A stretch of DNA of 64,000 nt from Streptomyces melanogenes (GTDB lineage: Bacteria; Actinomycetota; Actinomycetes; Streptomycetales; Streptomycetaceae), in NCBI RefSeq assembly GCF_014649795.1, contig NZ_BMTS01000006.1, positions 62,001 through 126,000 on the forward strand, written 5' to 3'. A model generated the notes under the pieces. It did not search any database. It was given only the letters and a program-made list of their open reading frames with translations, and was not told the origin of the DNA. Of this stretch, positions 35,282 through 42,747 are shown in pieces (position 1 is the first letter of the stretch; each line of letters starts with the position of its first letter). The position numbers and the translations under genes are program-made.

Positions 35282-35668
35282 CTAAGATCCGCTGCCGTAC
35301 GGCCTGGTGATCATCTCCATGGCGTGGCCGGACGGGTCGAGGAAGTAGACGCCCCGGCCGCCGTCGTTGTGGTTGATCTCGTCGGGGCGCTTCATGTACG
35401 GATCGGCGAAGTGCCGTACGCCCCACTGCTTGATCTTCTCGTAGCCCGCGTCGAACTCCTCCTCGGAGACGAGGAAGGCGTAGTGCTGCGGCACGATCTT
35501 GTCCGGGTCACCGGTGGCGAAATCCAGGGTGACGCCGTTTCCGGTCTCCACGGGGATGAACGGTCCCCACTCGTCGCCGACCCGCAGGCCCAGGATGTCC
35601 GCCAGGAACTCGGCGGAGGCCCGCTTGTCGCGGGAGTGGATGATGGTGTGATTCAACTCGACTGACAC
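35282..35668 (-). CDS. VOC-family (glyoxalase/bleomycin-resistance fold) protein
   Basis: 128 residues from GTG 35668 with GGAGG 9 nt upstream. One VOC unit: ELNHTIIHSRDKRASAEFLA (metal His), GVTLDFATG, QHYAFLVSEEEFDAGYEKIK, RGVYFLDPSGHAMEMITRPY (metal Glu in AMEMI). Single-domain VOC proteins act as dimers; reaction unknown. Convergent with marR, 7 bp between stops. Confidence 0.9.
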   Translation of the reverse strand: MSVELNHTIIHSRDKRASAEFLADILGLRVGDEWGPFIPVETGNGVTLDFATGDPDKIVPQHYAFLVSEEEFDAGYEKIKQWGVRHFADPYMKRPDEINHNDGGRGVYFLDPSGHAMEMITRPYGSGS

Positions 35669-35791
35669 GGTGGAATGCCTCCAACAGGCATCTCACGGGC
35701 ACCTCCACGCTCACCCGGTCGGTGACCAACGCGCGATGCCGTGCCGTGATCGTAGGCAGGGGCGTGCGGGGCGGGCAAGGCTACTTCCGGC

Positions 35792-36157
35792 TTACGTGTG
35801 GCCCGCATGTAGTTCTACGCGCACCCGTACGCCGGGTCGGATGCCCCACTGGGCCATTGCGCCCGCCTCCGCCTCCAGGATGTGGCGGGCGCGGAGGCGG
35901 GGGGCGGTGAGGCGGTTCGGGGGGACGGTGTGGAGGGTGATCACGCGGAGGTGGCGGTCGAGGTAGGCGACGTCGAGGGGGAAGCGCATGCGGAAGGTGT
36001 GGACGGAGGTGGCCGGGCTGAGCAGCACGGCCCCCTCGACCCCGTCCCGCCCGAGGAGCCCCCGGGTCCGGGCCCGATAGGACGAGGCGACCTCAAGGGG
36101 CACGAGGATTCCCCCTTCAACCACCAACTGCCCGCACCCGTCCCGCCATCGCGCCAT
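35792..36157 (-). CDS. DUF192 family protein
   Basis: 121 residues. VASSYRARTRGLLGRDGVEG, GAVLLSPATSVHTFRMRFPL-DVAYLD and ILEAEAGAMAQWGI are the DUF192 pattern. In this type of genome such genes sit beside prepilin-peptidase genes. The start ATG 36157 is preceded on the minus strand by TAGCGT (36169-36164) and a 6-nt gap, so the mRNA is probably leaderless. The mobile element begins about 25 bp upstream of that -10. Confidence 0.88.
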   Translation of the reverse strand: MARWRDGCGQLVVEGGILVPLEVASSYRARTRGLLGRDGVEGAVLLSPATSVHTFRMRFPLDVAYLDRHLRVITLHTVPPNRLTAPRLRARHILEAEAGAMAQWGIRPGVRVRVELHAGHT

Positions 36158-36180
36158 ACGCCCACGCTACAGAGCCCCCA

Positions 36181-36217
36181 CCCCACCCCTTCCCGAAGTT
36201 CCAAAGTAGGGGTTCTG
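36181..36217. other. Left attachment junction (attL) of the integrated element
   Basis: Host side: CCCCACCCCTTCCC, part of a GC-rich repeat module. Element side: 36195-36217, GAAGTTCCA then 9 nt then TTCTG at the end. This 23-nt arm matches, in inverted orientation, 17 of 23 positions of 45285-45307 at the other end. That is what the two half-sites of one attP look like after integration by a large serine integrase. Common dinucleotide CG at 36194-36195 and 45307-45308 could be the crossover. Confidence 0.65.
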
Positions 36218-36261
36218 TCCCGCCCGACCGTGCGCCGGGAGGGACAGCTTGGAAGGACGTA

Positions 36262-36483
36262 CTAGTTAGCTGTTGAGCGGCGCATCACGGGCAGTTCATC
36301 CCACACGGCATGCTGCGGGTACTTGTGCGCACAGTCCGGGCACACGTTGCGGGTGTACCCGGACCCGCCGCTCATGCTCTGTACTGCGCCGATGACAACA
36401 GGGGCGCCAGTCAAGTGTCCGCAGGTAGCCAACGTGGGCGGCTTGGCGGGCTCGGGCTCCGGGGTGATCGCGTCGCGGGTCAT
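36262..36483 (-). CDS. Small zinc-ribbon-like protein of the element
   Basis: 73 residues. TLATCGHLTGAPVVIG and RNVCPDCAHKYPQHAVW contain Cys-x-His and Cys-x2-Cys pairs, a probable zinc site. ATG 36483 overlaps the upstream stop (ATGA). No family recognised; small zinc proteins are common next to attachment sites of actinobacterial elements. Confidence 0.65.
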   Translation of the reverse strand: MTRDAITPEPEPAKPPTLATCGHLTGAPVVIGAVQSMSGGSGYTRNVCPDCAHKYPQHAVWDELPVMRRSTAN

Positions 36484-36839
36484 GCGACCACCGCCACGTA
36501 CACATCGTGCCGCTCGGGGTTCGGGTAGTCGTAGCCGAGATCGGCGAACACCATCGCGAGGCAGCGTTGGCGCCGCCGTTCGATCGCGGCTTCTTCCCGC
36601 TGGACCCATGCGCGAAGATAGGGCGGGATGCGGGGGCCGTGCTTCTCGACTGTTGTCATGGACCGAGCGGGGACGACCAACGTAATCGGGGCCGAGGGCG
36701 CACAGATCACGGTCTTGCGCGGGGTCGGGACCGGTGAGGGGGCGGGACGGGGAGAGGGGCGGTTCCCGCAGTGGCGTCCGTGGGCGGGCAGTAAGAGGCG
36801 CAGCACCCACAGCAGGGCACGGGCGATAACATCGCGCAT
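36480..36839 (-). CDS. Small protein of the element, unknown function
   Basis: 119 residues. N-terminal hydrophobic stretch (VIARALLWVLRLLLPAHG), a Pro-rich middle, and a folded C-terminal part with RAWVQREEAAIERRRQRCLA and DLGYDYPNPERHDVYV. GGAG lies 12 nt upstream of ATG 36839. Coupled to the following zinc-ribbon gene. Function unknown. Confidence 0.6.
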   Translation of the reverse strand: MRDVIARALLWVLRLLLPAHGRHCGNRPSPRPAPSPVPTPRKTVICAPSAPITLVVPARSMTTVEKHGPRIPPYLRAWVQREEAAIERRRQRCLAMVFADLGYDYPNPERHDVYVAVVA

Positions 36840-36874
36840 ACGTCGTTCAGCTCCTAGATAGCTGTCTCGGCGGA

Positions 36875-36915
36875 GCCCCGATAGACCGGGCCTAATCGGT
36901 CTGTCGGGGCGTTTT
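36875..36915 (+). terminator. Hairpin followed by T-run
   Basis: GCCCCGATAGACCG (36875-36888) pairs with CGGTCTGTCGGGGC (36897-36910) with one wobble, followed by GTTTT. It reads as an intrinsic terminator on the plus strand, though no plus-strand gene precedes it inside the element. On the minus strand it lies in the leader of the 36839 gene, so it may shield that operon or end a small RNA. Confidence 0.5.
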
Positions 36916-36991
36916 CGTGTTCGACGTTAAGGGGACTCCTCTACCCTCGTCTACCAACGTATGGAAACGGGCGCCGCCGTGGCCGGTTGTC

Positions 36992-36997
36992 TACGCT
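36992..36997 (+). promoter_or_regulatory. Leaderless -10 of the GntR gene
   Basis: TACGCT ends 7 nt before ATG 37005 and no Shine-Dalgarno is present. TCTACC occurs twice just upstream (around 36949 and 36958), possible operator half-sites for the GntR protein itself. Confidence 0.35.
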
Positions 36998-37004
36998 CTT
37001 CGGT

Positions 37005-37274
37005 ATGAGCCCGACCATTGATTACGACGCCCCGACTCCGCCGTATCAGCAGATGGCGGCCGAGATCATCCGGGATATCGAGTCGGGCACGATCGCGGTA
37101 GACCGCCCGATTCCCTCGGAGTCCGCTCTCATCCAGCGATGGGGTGTGGCCCGGGACACCGCGCGGCGAGCAGTCAAGCATCTGCGGGAACTCGGTTACG
37201 TCTACACCGTGCCCCAGCGGGGCACCTACGTTCGCGATCGGAGCGCCGAGGGCGAGCACCAGGGCGACGAGTAG
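37005..37274 (+). CDS. Short GntR-type HTH regulator of the element
   Basis: 89 residues, only the winged HTH: PPYQQMAAEIIRDIESGTIA, IPSESALIQRWGVARDTARR, AVKHLRELGYVYTVPQRGTY. Stand-alone GntR domains of this size regulate transfer or excision functions in actinobacterial elements. It lies between the leftward operon (36839) and the leftward small genes from 38521, so it may control both. No effector domain. Confidence 0.88.
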   Translation: MSPTIDYDAPTPPYQQMAAEIIRDIESGTIAVDRPIPSESALIQRWGVARDTARRAVKHLRELGYVYTVPQRGTYVRDRSAEGEHQGDE

Positions 37275-37315
37275 GCCCCGGCCGACACACGGGGGCGTGC
37301 CGACCGGGGCCGTAG

Positions 37316-37510
37316 TCAGGTGCGGGTGCGCTCACGCTGGCAGTGCTGGCACACGTAGCCCGTGCGCAGCACCAGCTTCATGGCGCCGGGGTCCTTGTGG
37401 GTCTGGCACAGCCACGACAGTTCGGAGTTCTCCGGAAGGTCGCGTTTCAGGAACCTGCGTGCCGTCGCGCGGGCGCTGCCGTCACCTGATCCAGGGGTGC
37501 TACTGGTCAT
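37316..37510 (-). CDS. Small Cys/His protein of the element
   Basis: 64 residues. ELSWLCQTHKDPGAMKLVLR and TGYVCQHCQRERTRT give a CxxH...CxxC zinc-ribbon pattern. Its ATG lies inside the last codons of the 35-residue gene upstream, 11 bp overlap in another frame. Function unknown. Confidence 0.55.
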   Translation of the reverse strand: MTSSTPGSGDGSARATARRFLKRDLPENSELSWLCQTHKDPGAMKLVLRTGYVCQHCQRERTRT

Positions 37511-37607
37511 CTCCGTTGCCGTTCTCGTCAGGCTCCGGCTCCGGCTCGGGGGCGCTGATGATCTCCTCGCCCGCCACGTCGTAGCCGTTCACTTCGTCCC
37601 TGCCCAT
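37500..37607 (-). CDS. 35-residue acidic peptide gene
   Basis: MGRDEVNGYDVAGEEIISA, then alternating Pro-Glu and an acidic Asn/Gly/Asp tail ending DDQ. AAGGAGG sits 6 nt before the ATG, the best ribosome site in the element, which is why I accept such a short frame. It overlaps the next gene. Strongly acidic; DNA-mimic, anti-repressor or modified-peptide precursor are all open. No family recognised. Confidence 0.5.
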   Translation of the reverse strand: MGRDEVNGYDVAGEEIISAPEPEPEPDENGNGDDQ

Positions 37608-37815
37608 AATGAGCCTCCTTCGGTTCTGTCGTTGCGAGTTGAGCCGAACAGTCCGCCCCAGCGCCTGAGTCCCCACTGAGCCGATGGGGCGGACACCTCG
37701 CCCCGCTGCCCGCGTTGGACCTCACATCACGACGCAGACAGCGGGAGCTGAACCCGACCCCCGGCCGGAACGGGGCTGCCCAATGCACGGGGGCGCCTCA
37801 CCGGGGCCGGGAGTC

Positions 37816-38136
37816 TCAGGGGTGGCCAGCCCTCGCGTGTTCCTCGGAGGCCGCCAGTTCCCGTTGGTTGACCGCCAGTCGCCGTGTCTGCTCCTGGGAG
37901 CTGTTCAGCACCACACAGGCCATGTCTTCCACCCTGCGGGCGAAGATCGCGTGACCCGTGGCGGCCGTGTGCTCGATCATGGCGACGCTTCCGGCCTTGA
38001 GGTCCGCCGTTGCGTCCAGCGTCCAGAGGCATCCGCCATCGGCGGCGGACATGCAGCGGGCCGACAAGGTCACTTCGCTCGACGGGTGTCGTAGCACCTT
38101 GTAGACCACGGCGCGCAGGGTGCTGCGGGCGCTCAT
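37816..38136 (-). CDS. Small conserved element protein (DUF7848-like)
   Basis: 106 residues. VYKVLRHPSSEVTLSARCMS, GGCLWTLDATADLKAGSVAM and EHTAATGHAIFARRV follow a pattern of small Streptomyces element proteins (…WCLxHTGxTGHxxFRR…), which I associate with DUF7848; identification is tentative. Last of three overlapping leftward genes (ATGA overlap at 38133-38136). Confidence 0.6.
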   Translation of the reverse strand: MSARSTLRAVVYKVLRHPSSEVTLSARCMSAADGGCLWTLDATADLKAGSVAMIEHTAATGHAIFARRVEDMACVVLNSSQEQTRRLAVNQRELAASEEHARAGHP

Positions 38137-38318
38137 GGCCGAACCGCCGGGCGGAACGCGTCGGTCTCCCAGGGGTCCCCGCCGTCCGGCGGCACCAGCG
38201 TGACTACGTGCGTCTCGCCATCCCACGTGACGGCCCTCCCGAGCCGCCCGCGCGCTGTGTCCTTGACCAGCACGCCGGGAGCGGGAATCCACGGCAGTCC
38301 GGGTACGACAGCCCACAT
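38133..38318 (-). CDS. Small element protein, unknown function
   Basis: 61 residues: WAVVPGLPWIPAPGVLVKDT and WDGETHVVTLVPPDGGDPWE. Looks like a small beta-barrel-type fold. It overlaps the genes on both sides (TGATG and ATGA). Commonly seen shape among Streptomyces element proteins but no function known to me. Confidence 0.6.
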   Translation of the reverse strand: MWAVVPGLPWIPAPGVLVKDTARGRLGRAVTWDGETHVVTLVPPDGGDPWETDAFRPAVRP

Positions 38319-38521
38319 CAGCGCCGACCCCCAATCGGAGTGTCGAAAACGCGGGCCCGTGCCATCTCCTCCGGGGTGAGGTGCCGCAACGCTTCTGGCG
38401 CTGTTGCCCACTCGGTCCCGCCGCCGGGCGGTCGCAGGTACACGCTCCCCGCGTAGCGCCACTGGACCACGCCGATCTTGTTGTCGTTCGCGGTGTCCAC
38501 TACGTACTGCGGGCCATCCAT
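38318..38521 (-). CDS. Small element protein, unknown function
   Basis: 67 residues: QYVVDTANDNKIGVVQWRYA, GSVYLRPPGGGTEWATAPEA, LRHLTPEEMARARVF. First of the overlapping leftward trio; the promoter would lie in 38522-38650, shared with the rightward regulator at 38651. Function unknown. Confidence 0.6.
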   Translation of the reverse strand: MDGPQYVVDTANDNKIGVVQWRYAGSVYLRPPGGGTEWATAPEALRHLTPEEMARARVFDTPIGGRR

Positions 38522-38650
38522 CGCGTCTCACCGTCCCCAAGAGGAATGCCGACTCATCAGATAGCCAACATCCGCTGTGCGCTGGCGGGTAGCTTCATGA
38601 GAGGTAGTGAATAGTGGTGAATGCAGCTCACCCTTTGATCAAGGGCGGTC

Positions 38651-40006
38651 GTGGTGAAAGATCCAAATGCGAAGCTCGCTGACTGGCTCGAACGGTCGGG
38701 GTGGAGCCGTGGCGAACTCGGACGACGCGTCAAGACCATGGCGGCCGAATGGGGACACCCGCACGTCTGCTCGGACACGTCCAGCGTTCGCCGCTGGGTG
38801 GCCCTTGGGGAGGCGCCCCGGCATCCTGTCCCGGCGATCCTGGCCGATCTGTTCTCGGCGCGCTTCGGGTACCGCGTCACGACTGACGACCTGGGACTAG
38901 GCGAGTCGCCCGACATTGACCGGGCGCTGACCTACAACTCATCGTTTGCTGTGACGGTCGAAGCAGTCGCAGAGCTAGGGAGAGCGGACGTGGACAGGCG
39001 AGCATTCCTTGTGGGGGCGCCTTTCGCGGCGGTGGCCGCAGTCGGGCCGTCCCGTGACTGGCTCCTCAACGCCCTTGATCAGCAACCCGAACCGGGTCGT
39101 CACGTGCGCCTGGAAGACGTGGCATCCGTGAAGAACATGTTCAGCGCGTTTCAGGAGATGGACATCTTCCAGGGGGGCGGGAGCGGCCGACTCGCGCTTG
39201 CCGCGTACATGAACGAGCATGTCTATCCCCTGCTTCGCCGGACGAACAGCGAAGAGGTTCGTCACGCCCTGTGCCAAGCCACTGCCGAACAGGTCTACCT
39301 GTTGGGCTGGATGGCCTTCGACAACGGCGAACATGGCACGGCGCAGCGGTACTTGGTTCAGGCTTTGCGGTTCGCCGAGGAGTCGAAAGACCCTGCCCTC
39401 GGGGCTCACGTGCTTGCAGGCATGGCAGACCAAGCAACACTGCTTGGGCATCCGGAGGAGGGGCGGCGACTCGCCCAGTCCGGCCGACAGGGCCTCGGGC
39501 GTACCGAGTCGAACGCCTGCCTCGCTGACCTCTGGACGCTCGAAGCGCGCGCGCTCGCCGTTCTCGGTGACAAGCCAGCGACGGTCAAGGCCATCACCAA
39601 CGCGGAACGCGCCTTCGACAAGGTTGACCCCCAACGCGAGCCAGAATGGGCAAAGTTCATCGACCCTGCGTATCTTGGCGGCGAATGGGCCAACGCCTTC
39701 CGGGACATCGACGAGCCAAAGCACGCAGAGGAACACGCCCGTGCGTCGATCGCCCACGCACGCAAGCAGAACAGGGCCCGACGCGGAGCCATGTCCCAAG
39801 CAGCCCTCGCCGTCACCCACTTGCAGCGCAGGGACCTTGAGGCCGCGCATTCGGCGGGAGTCCGGACGCTCGACCTTGCCCGCCGGGTGAAGTCGTCCCG
39901 CAGCGTGGAAGCCGTTCAGGATCTACAGCGGCGCATGATCCCCTTCGGGCAACACCCGCTCGTCGCCGACTTCAACGAGCGGGCTCGCGTCCTTCAGGCC
40001 GCCTGA
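38651..40006 (+). CDS. XRE-like HTH regulator with TPR domain
   Basis: 451 residues from GTG 38651 (GTG 38654 also possible). N-terminal HTH-like part (LADWLERSGWSRGELGRRVK, RRWVALGEAPRHPVPAILAD), then a helical TPR-like region (ALCQATAEQVYLLGWMAFDN, AQRYLVQALRFAEESKDPAL, SQAALAVTHLQRRDLEAAHS). This is the NsdA-like or Rap/NprR-like plan in which TPRs sense a peptide or protein. GC3 is lower than in chromosomal neighbours. It likely controls the element's lysogeny or excision, inferred from position between divergent operons. Confidence 0.8.
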   Translation: MVKDPNAKLADWLERSGWSRGELGRRVKTMAAEWGHPHVCSDTSSVRRWVALGEAPRHPVPAILADLFSARFGYRVTTDDLGLGESPDIDRALTYNSSFAVTVEAVAELGRADVDRRAFLVGAPFAAVAAVGPSRDWLLNALDQQPEPGRHVRLEDVASVKNMFSAFQEMDIFQGGGSGRLALAAYMNEHVYPLLRRTNSEEVRHALCQATAEQVYLLGWMAFDNGEHGTAQRYLVQALRFAEESKDPALGAHVLAGMADQATLLGHPEEGRRLAQSGRQGLGRTESNACLADLWTLEARALAVLGDKPATVKAITNAERAFDKVDPQREPEWAKFIDPAYLGGEWANAFRDIDEPKHAEEHARASIAHARKQNRARRGAMSQAALAVTHLQRRDLEAAHSAGVRTLDLARRVKSSRSVEAVQDLQRRMIPFGQHPLVADFNERARVLQAA

Positions 40007-40030
40007 CGGAACGCCCAGCCAGACCAACGA

Positions 40031-40080
40031 CAAGAGCCCCCGCACCCGCCGCCCCGAAGGGTGACGAGCGCGGGGGCTCG
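40031..40080. terminator. Bidirectional hairpin between regulator and capsid genes
   Basis: GAGCCCCCGC near 40035 and GCGGGGGCTC near 40070 pair over 10 bp and enclose about 27 nt. It separates the convergent 38651 and 40092 genes. Confidence 0.6.
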
Positions 40081-40091
40081 GTGGTGCCGGG

Positions 40092-41027
40092 TCAGCCGGC
40101 GAGGACGTTGGTCAGCCGTGCGGCTGCCTTCCCGCCGAACAGGGCGAGACCGCAGTAGAAGTCGATGCGGGTGCGGTAGACGGGCTTGTCGTGGGACTCG
40201 CCAAGGTCGGTTGCCTGAACCCCGCCGTTGGTCAGGCCGGTGACCCCGGAGTCTGCTTCCGTGGACCCGAAGCGCACGGCGTAGATGTCGCCGGTCTGCT
40301 TGCCGCCGGTCCCGGCAGTCATCGGGAGTACGTCGGTGCCGTCGAGCTTCTGCCCGGCATCCAGGAGCGGGATGCCCTTCCAGACCGGGGCGCGCTTCCC
40401 GGCGATCTCGGCCGAGAGGAGTTCGGCACCGCCGAGCCGCCGGAATCCGGACTCGATCTTCGCCCGGAGCGCGGCGTTCATGTACAGCGCTCCGTTCGTG
40501 CCGTTGAGGCCGCGCACCTGAGCGACGAGCGCGTCCAACGCGTCAAAGAAGTCATGGCCGTTGGCGACCGGGCCGACGCCCTTCGCGTCCAGGACCTGGC
40601 CGCCGAGCAGACGCTTGCGCAGTCCGTCGAACCCCTTCGGGTTCACCTCCACATCGCCGTTGAAGAACTGGTCGGCGAAGTGGACGGAAGCGGCCTTGAC
40701 CTTCATAGCGGTCTGTACGGCCCGCTGGTCGTTCAGGTTGCCCCGGGTCTGCACGATGAACTTGTCCACGTCAGCATCCCCACCCAGGATGGCGAGCGTT
40801 TCGATCCGCTGGTTCAGCGTGCCCGTGCTCTCCGGGTAGGCCTCATTCACGCCCCGGAACGAGACCCCGGGAAGCGTGGACTCCTCGTTGTATCGGTAGG
40901 CGTTGCCCGCCACCTGTATCAGCGGGAGCCGGTCCAGGATCGGCGACTCCTGGACGAACGTTTCGATCACACCGCGCTGAAGCTGATCAAGGGAGAGCTT
41001 GGCGGATTCAGCAAGGGTAAGAGACAT
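40092..41027 (-). CDS. Phage major capsid (HK97-type coat) protein
   Basis: 311 residues. TLAESAKLSLDQLQRGVIET, ESPILDRLPLIQVAGNAYRY, DADVDKFIVQTRGNLNDQRA, VYRTRIDFYCGLALFGGKAA are typical of small HK97-fold coat proteins of actinobacterial phages. AGGAG is 10 nt before ATG 41027. No scaffold, protease or portal is nearby. A stand-alone capsid suggests the element packages itself in its own heads with help of another phage, or that this is a relic. Confidence 0.85.
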   Translation of the reverse strand: MSLTLAESAKLSLDQLQRGVIETFVQESPILDRLPLIQVAGNAYRYNEESTLPGVSFRGVNEAYPESTGTLNQRIETLAILGGDADVDKFIVQTRGNLNDQRAVQTAMKVKAASVHFADQFFNGDVEVNPKGFDGLRKRLLGGQVLDAKGVGPVANGHDFFDALDALVAQVRGLNGTNGALYMNAALRAKIESGFRRLGGAELLSAEIAGKRAPVWKGIPLLDAGQKLDGTDVLPMTAGTGGKQTGDIYAVRFGSTEADSGVTGLTNGGVQATDLGESHDKPVYRTRIDFYCGLALFGGKAAARLTNVLAG

Positions 41028-41067
41028 AACTGTTTACTCCTGAAAATAGCGAAGAAGGCATTCGGGG

Positions 41068-41565
41068 TCAGTCCCAGATGTCCGAGTCGTTGTCCTCGGA
41101 TTCCGGCGGGACGATGCCGGTTCGGGCGCTCGGTGAGAGGCCGAGTTCTCGTATGTAGCGCGCTAGTTGGGTGCGGTACTGCCCGGCGATGGTCGCAGCC
41201 CCGTTCTTCACCGTCCCGCGCTCGGCGGTCACGATCAGTCCGCGCTCGGAAAGGTCCCGCTCCGCCTGGTCGATGCGGGCAACGCAGATGCAGAGGTCCT
41301 TGACCGTGGTGTGGTCCACTTCGCCGATCCCGGCGGCGACTTCCAGAATGGGGACGATGCGGCGCCACTCCTCGGACGCCACTTCCCGGCACCGGACGTT
41401 CGCTGATTCAACAGCGGGATCGGATGAGGGCGGGAACACCCCGGACCAATCCGGCTCGGCGAGGATCGCGCGAGGCACGATCACGCCCTCTTTGATCGCA
41501 GTCTTTGAAGGGTTGCCCTCACGCGCCCGCTGAACGGCCGACTTGGGCCGGTATCTATCTGCCAT
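41068..41565 (-). CDS. Phage terminase small subunit, P27-like
   Basis: 165 residues. SAVQRAREGNPSKTAIKEGV, EEWRRIVPILEVAAGIGEVD, TTVKDLCICVARIDQAERDL, IAGQYRTQLARYIRELGLSP match the P27 TerS pattern (DNA-recognition subunit for packaging). Acidic tail. Forty bp upstream of the capsid gene, same direction. The absence of a large terminase here is notable; TerS alone is how satellites redirect a helper's packaging motor. Confidence 0.85.
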   Translation of the reverse strand: MADRYRPKSAVQRAREGNPSKTAIKEGVIVPRAILAEPDWSGVFPPSSDPAVESANVRCREVASEEWRRIVPILEVAAGIGEVDHTTVKDLCICVARIDQAERDLSERGLIVTAERGTVKNGAATIAGQYRTQLARYIRELGLSPSARTGIVPPESEDNDSDIWD

Positions 41566-41694
41566 GCATTCTCACTTCCTGATGTCGGCCCCGTTCGGGG
41601 CCTTCCAAAAACGTCCGCAGCACCGGTGCAAGTTTCTGCGCTCACTGCCGATTCGGAGCGAAGAGGCATCGGGAGTACCCGCCTGGTCAGAGAC

Positions 41695-42072
41695 TCAGAA
41701 CCGGCGAGGCTTGATACGTTCAGCGGCCCAACCGCCAGGTTGATGCTTCGCGGTCTCGCGGTTATGACACGTCGCGCACAACGGACGAAGCCTGTTCGGC
41801 GCGTCCGGATCGGCTACGCCCTGCGCAACCAACTGCCGCCGCGACAGCGGGAAATGGTCGGCAACCGTGGCCGTGCGACCGCACAGCAGACACCACGGGT
41901 TGCGGTACAGGTACGCCTTACGGATGCGCTGCCACCGTGTGTCATAGCCCCGTTCGGCGCTCGTTCCACGCTGTTGCTCGGCCTCGCGTCGGTGAGCCTC
42001 ACAGCGGCCACCACGGGCAGTCACCTCGGGGCAGCCGGGGACAGAACAAGGGGGGCGGGGTCGTTTAGGCAT
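41695..42072 (-). CDS. HNH endonuclease
   Basis: 125 residues. CSVPGCPEVTARGGRCEAHR (N-terminal Cys-rich part), RWQRIRKAYLYRNPWCLLCG, ATVADHFPLSRRQL and RLRPLCATCHNRETAK: an HNH with two Cys pairs. In phages such genes lie next to terS and are needed for DNA packaging. Head-side of TerS here, in the usual order HNH-TerS-capsid. Confidence 0.88.
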   Translation of the reverse strand: MPKRPRPPCSVPGCPEVTARGGRCEAHRREAEQQRGTSAERGYDTRWQRIRKAYLYRNPWCLLCGRTATVADHFPLSRRQLVAQGVADPDAPNRLRPLCATCHNRETAKHQPGGWAAERIKPRRF

Positions 42073-42190
42073 GGGGGATCCTCACGGCCAGCAGGCCAAA
42101 TGTGTGCGTCTATCAGTAAAATTTCTTTCTATTCGCTCTACCTCCGCCACCCCGCGCTATGTGGTCAGCCACGAACGCCACCCCCTACAC

Positions 42191-42385
42191 ATGGGAGCGA
42201 CAGCAACACCCCCAATGGCAGGAGTGGCAGTGCCAAGTCCGCGTACCCAAAAGCCCCGCTCGGCTCCACAGGTCGACATCCGCTGTGGCCCCGTGCACGT
42301 CACAATCCAGCGCATTCCGGGGTGGTTGGTCACTGCCATGACAACGGCCGCAGGAGCCGGAATCACCTGGTGGACAAGCCGCTAG
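42191..42385 (+). CDS. Possible small membrane protein
   Basis: 64 residues on the strand opposite to the packaging genes. SAPQVDIRCGPVHVTIQRIP followed by GWLVTAMTTAAGAGITWW, a short beta-like stretch and one hydrophobic helix, a shape I have seen in small Streptomyces element proteins. No Shine-Dalgarno before ATG 42191; the true start may be upstream. Overlaps the end of the second HNH gene by 4 bp. Confidence 0.4.
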   Translation: MGATATPPMAGVAVPSPRTQKPRSAPQVDIRCGPVHVTIQRIPGWLVTAMTTAAGAGITWWTSR

Positions 42386-42747
42386 CCGGTCGCCGGGATG
42401 CCACGGCGTAGGGTCCCGAACTCGGTCCGGGTCTTGAGCTGGTGGCACCCGTGGCACAACACCTGAACGTTGCTGTCCACGTCCTCGCCCCCGAGGGACA
42501 GCGGACGTACGTGGTCGACATCCACCCCGTCGGCGGGGAAGTCGCCCATGCACCAGTCGCACCAGGCCGAGCCCCGTTCCTGCACTCGTCGGCGGAGCCG
42601 TGCAGCAGCGTCATACCGCTTGGCCCGTCGTCGGCTCCGTGCCCGTCGAGTGCGGACCGTGGCCCGCCCCTCGAACGTCGCGTGGTGAGCCTTACAGCGG
42701 CCCCGATGGGTCGCGGGCGACGCTGGTTCCGAGCGCCGGACACTCAG
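42382..42747 (-). CDS. Second HNH endonuclease, divergent N-terminus and unclear start
   Basis: The C-terminal 67 residues are a good HNH: GSAWCDWCMGDFPADGVDVD, HVRPLSLGGEDVDSNVQVLC, HGCHQLKTRTEF. Upstream the same frame stays open and reads RGRCKAHHATFEGRATVRTR, similar to GGRCEAHRREA of the HNH at 41695, back to CTG 42747. No ATG or GTG is available before GTG 42585. Either a CTG start, an internal start at 42585, or a decaying copy. Confidence 0.6.
   Translation of the reverse strand: MSVRRSEPASPATHRGRCKAHHATFEGRATVRTRRARSRRRAKRYDAAARLRRRVQERGSAWCDWCMGDFPADGVDVDHVRPLSLGGEDVDSNVQVLCHGCHQLKTRTEFGTLRRGIPATG

Noticed and set aside
42159..42341. Alternative small frame overlapping the 42191 candidate
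   Set aside because: Ser/Pro/Gln/Trp-rich without any recognisable pattern; the 42191 frame has the membrane helix.
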